From assembly GCF_002072955.1 (NCBI RefSeq), contig NZ_LPUF01000001.1, forward strand, positions 2,626,896-2,690,895: a stretch of 64,000 nucleotides of DNA, in the 5' to 3' direction. The DNA is from Methyloprofundus sedimenti. Lineage in GTDB: Bacteria > Pseudomonadota > Gammaproteobacteria > Methylococcales > Methylomonadaceae. The position numbers and the translations under genes are program-made. The notes beneath the pieces are model-generated. The model saw only the letters and a program-made list of their open reading frames with translations, was not told where the DNA came from and searched no databases. Positions 63,779 through 64,000 of this stretch are shown here, piece after piece (the first letter of the stretch is position 1; every line of letters starts with the position of its first letter).

Positions 63779-64000
63779 TCATTTTGAAAAAATACCGGTT
63801 AACTCTTCGGGGTCGAAATCATCCACCTGAATGGCAACTAATCTGGCTTGTTCCGCTGTGCTCAGTATATCTGCTTCAACCTGGCTAATGATGTTCTTAG
63901 CCATTGCACTTTTGATAATGGATAAGATTGGACCTTTATCTAACTTCCCTTGTTTTTGTGCCGCATGTATTTTAACTTCAACCGGTATTGCGGATAATAC
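63779..64000 (-). CDS. acyl-CoA dehydrogenase FadE-like, C-terminal end (partial)
   Basis: The reverse strand is open from the right edge (64000) to a TGA at 63779-63781, 73 residues. It reads IHAAQKQGKLDKGPILSIIK, then AEADILSTAEQARLVAIQVD-like (QVEADILSTAEQARLV, AIQVDDFDPEEL) and ends FSK. The VDDFDPEEL tail after an AExxRLxxIxVDDF stretch is typical of the FadE-type acyl-CoA dehydrogenase C-terminus. The active-site part lies outside the window. Confidence 0.7.
   Translation of the reverse strand, partial: VLSAIPVEVKIHAAQKQGKLDKGPILSIIKSAMAKNIISQVEADILSTAEQARLVAIQVDDFDPEELTGIFSK

Noticed and set aside
1-64000. tRNA, rRNA and riboswitch genes
   Set aside because: Reading through the spacers I saw no cloverleaf with a T-arm GGTTCGA-type core, no rRNA motif and no known riboswitch core; a covariance search would be needed to exclude them.

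Overview
The window looks like the chromosome of an AT-rich gammaproteobacterial methylotroph, most likely a methanotroph of the order Methylococcales. The pointers are an NAD-dependent formate dehydrogenase of the methylotroph type (fused NuoE/NuoF-like subunit plus a large Mo/W subunit), a quinoprotein relay locus (SoxYZ-like carrier and metallo-beta-lactamase-fold hydrolase, families linked to PQQ alcohol dehydrogenases), a pterin carbinolamine dehydratase next to a RibD-like reductase, an F6P-aldolase-type transaldolase beside phosphate acetyltransferase, and gammaproteobacterial markers (EfpL/YeiP, PA3496-type protein, ExeA/ExeB). The genus assignment is inference.

Layout. 1-2.3 kb: an edge outer-membrane porin, decayed gene remnants and a DUF599 membrane protein. 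2.5-4.9 kb: gspA-gspB (exeAB). 5.2-6.9 kb: an IS66-like element with an 8-bp target duplication. 7-10.3 kb: a frameshifted membrane gene, then DUF6494, pterin dehydratase, VOC and RibD-like genes. 10.3-12.4 kb: an IS1595-type element with a frameshift and an IS982-type element nested in it. 12.6-15.9 kb: GST, lipase maturation factor and small envelope proteins. 16.1-23.2 kb: one long polyamine operon (speA, a carboxy(nor)spermidine dehydrogenase-like and decarboxylase-like pair, agmatinase-like, NTF2-like, GNAT, nitrilase). 23.9-25.4 kb: glycosyltransferase and PAP2 phosphatase.

25.5-33.4 kb is an accessory region: VapBC, three families of direct repeats around a phasin-like gene, then a 4.5-kb segment bounded by inverted copies of a roughly 150-bp repeat. 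That segment carries a three-gene operon with a uracil-DNA-glycosylase-fold candidate that shares an extra domain with its small neighbour; this is the best candidate here for an undescribed system. 33.4-39.1 kb: quinoprotein relay operon (LysR, hydrolase, histidine kinase, response regulator, SoxYZ-like carrier), whose kinase is split by a second, nearly identical IS1595 copy. 39.3-43.8 kb: divergent formate dehydrogenase operon.

44-52 kb: protein tyrosine phosphatase, Dabb protein, dienelactone hydrolase, a divergent pseudouridine synthase, a di-haem cytochrome c, a membrane-fused spermidine synthase homologue and a flavoprotein. 53-64 kb: proS-efpL, a truncated OprB porin, a SYLF lipoprotein, YjbQ and an alpha/beta hydrolase, an H-NS-like protein, a DUF2914 protein, transaldolase, pta, and the end of a FadE-like acyl-CoA dehydrogenase at the right edge.

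The central metabolic theme is C1 oxidation (quinoprotein relay and formate dehydrogenase) plus polyamine synthesis. The window also shows heavy repeat and insertion-sequence activity with several decaying genes. I saw no rRNA, tRNA or CRISPR array.
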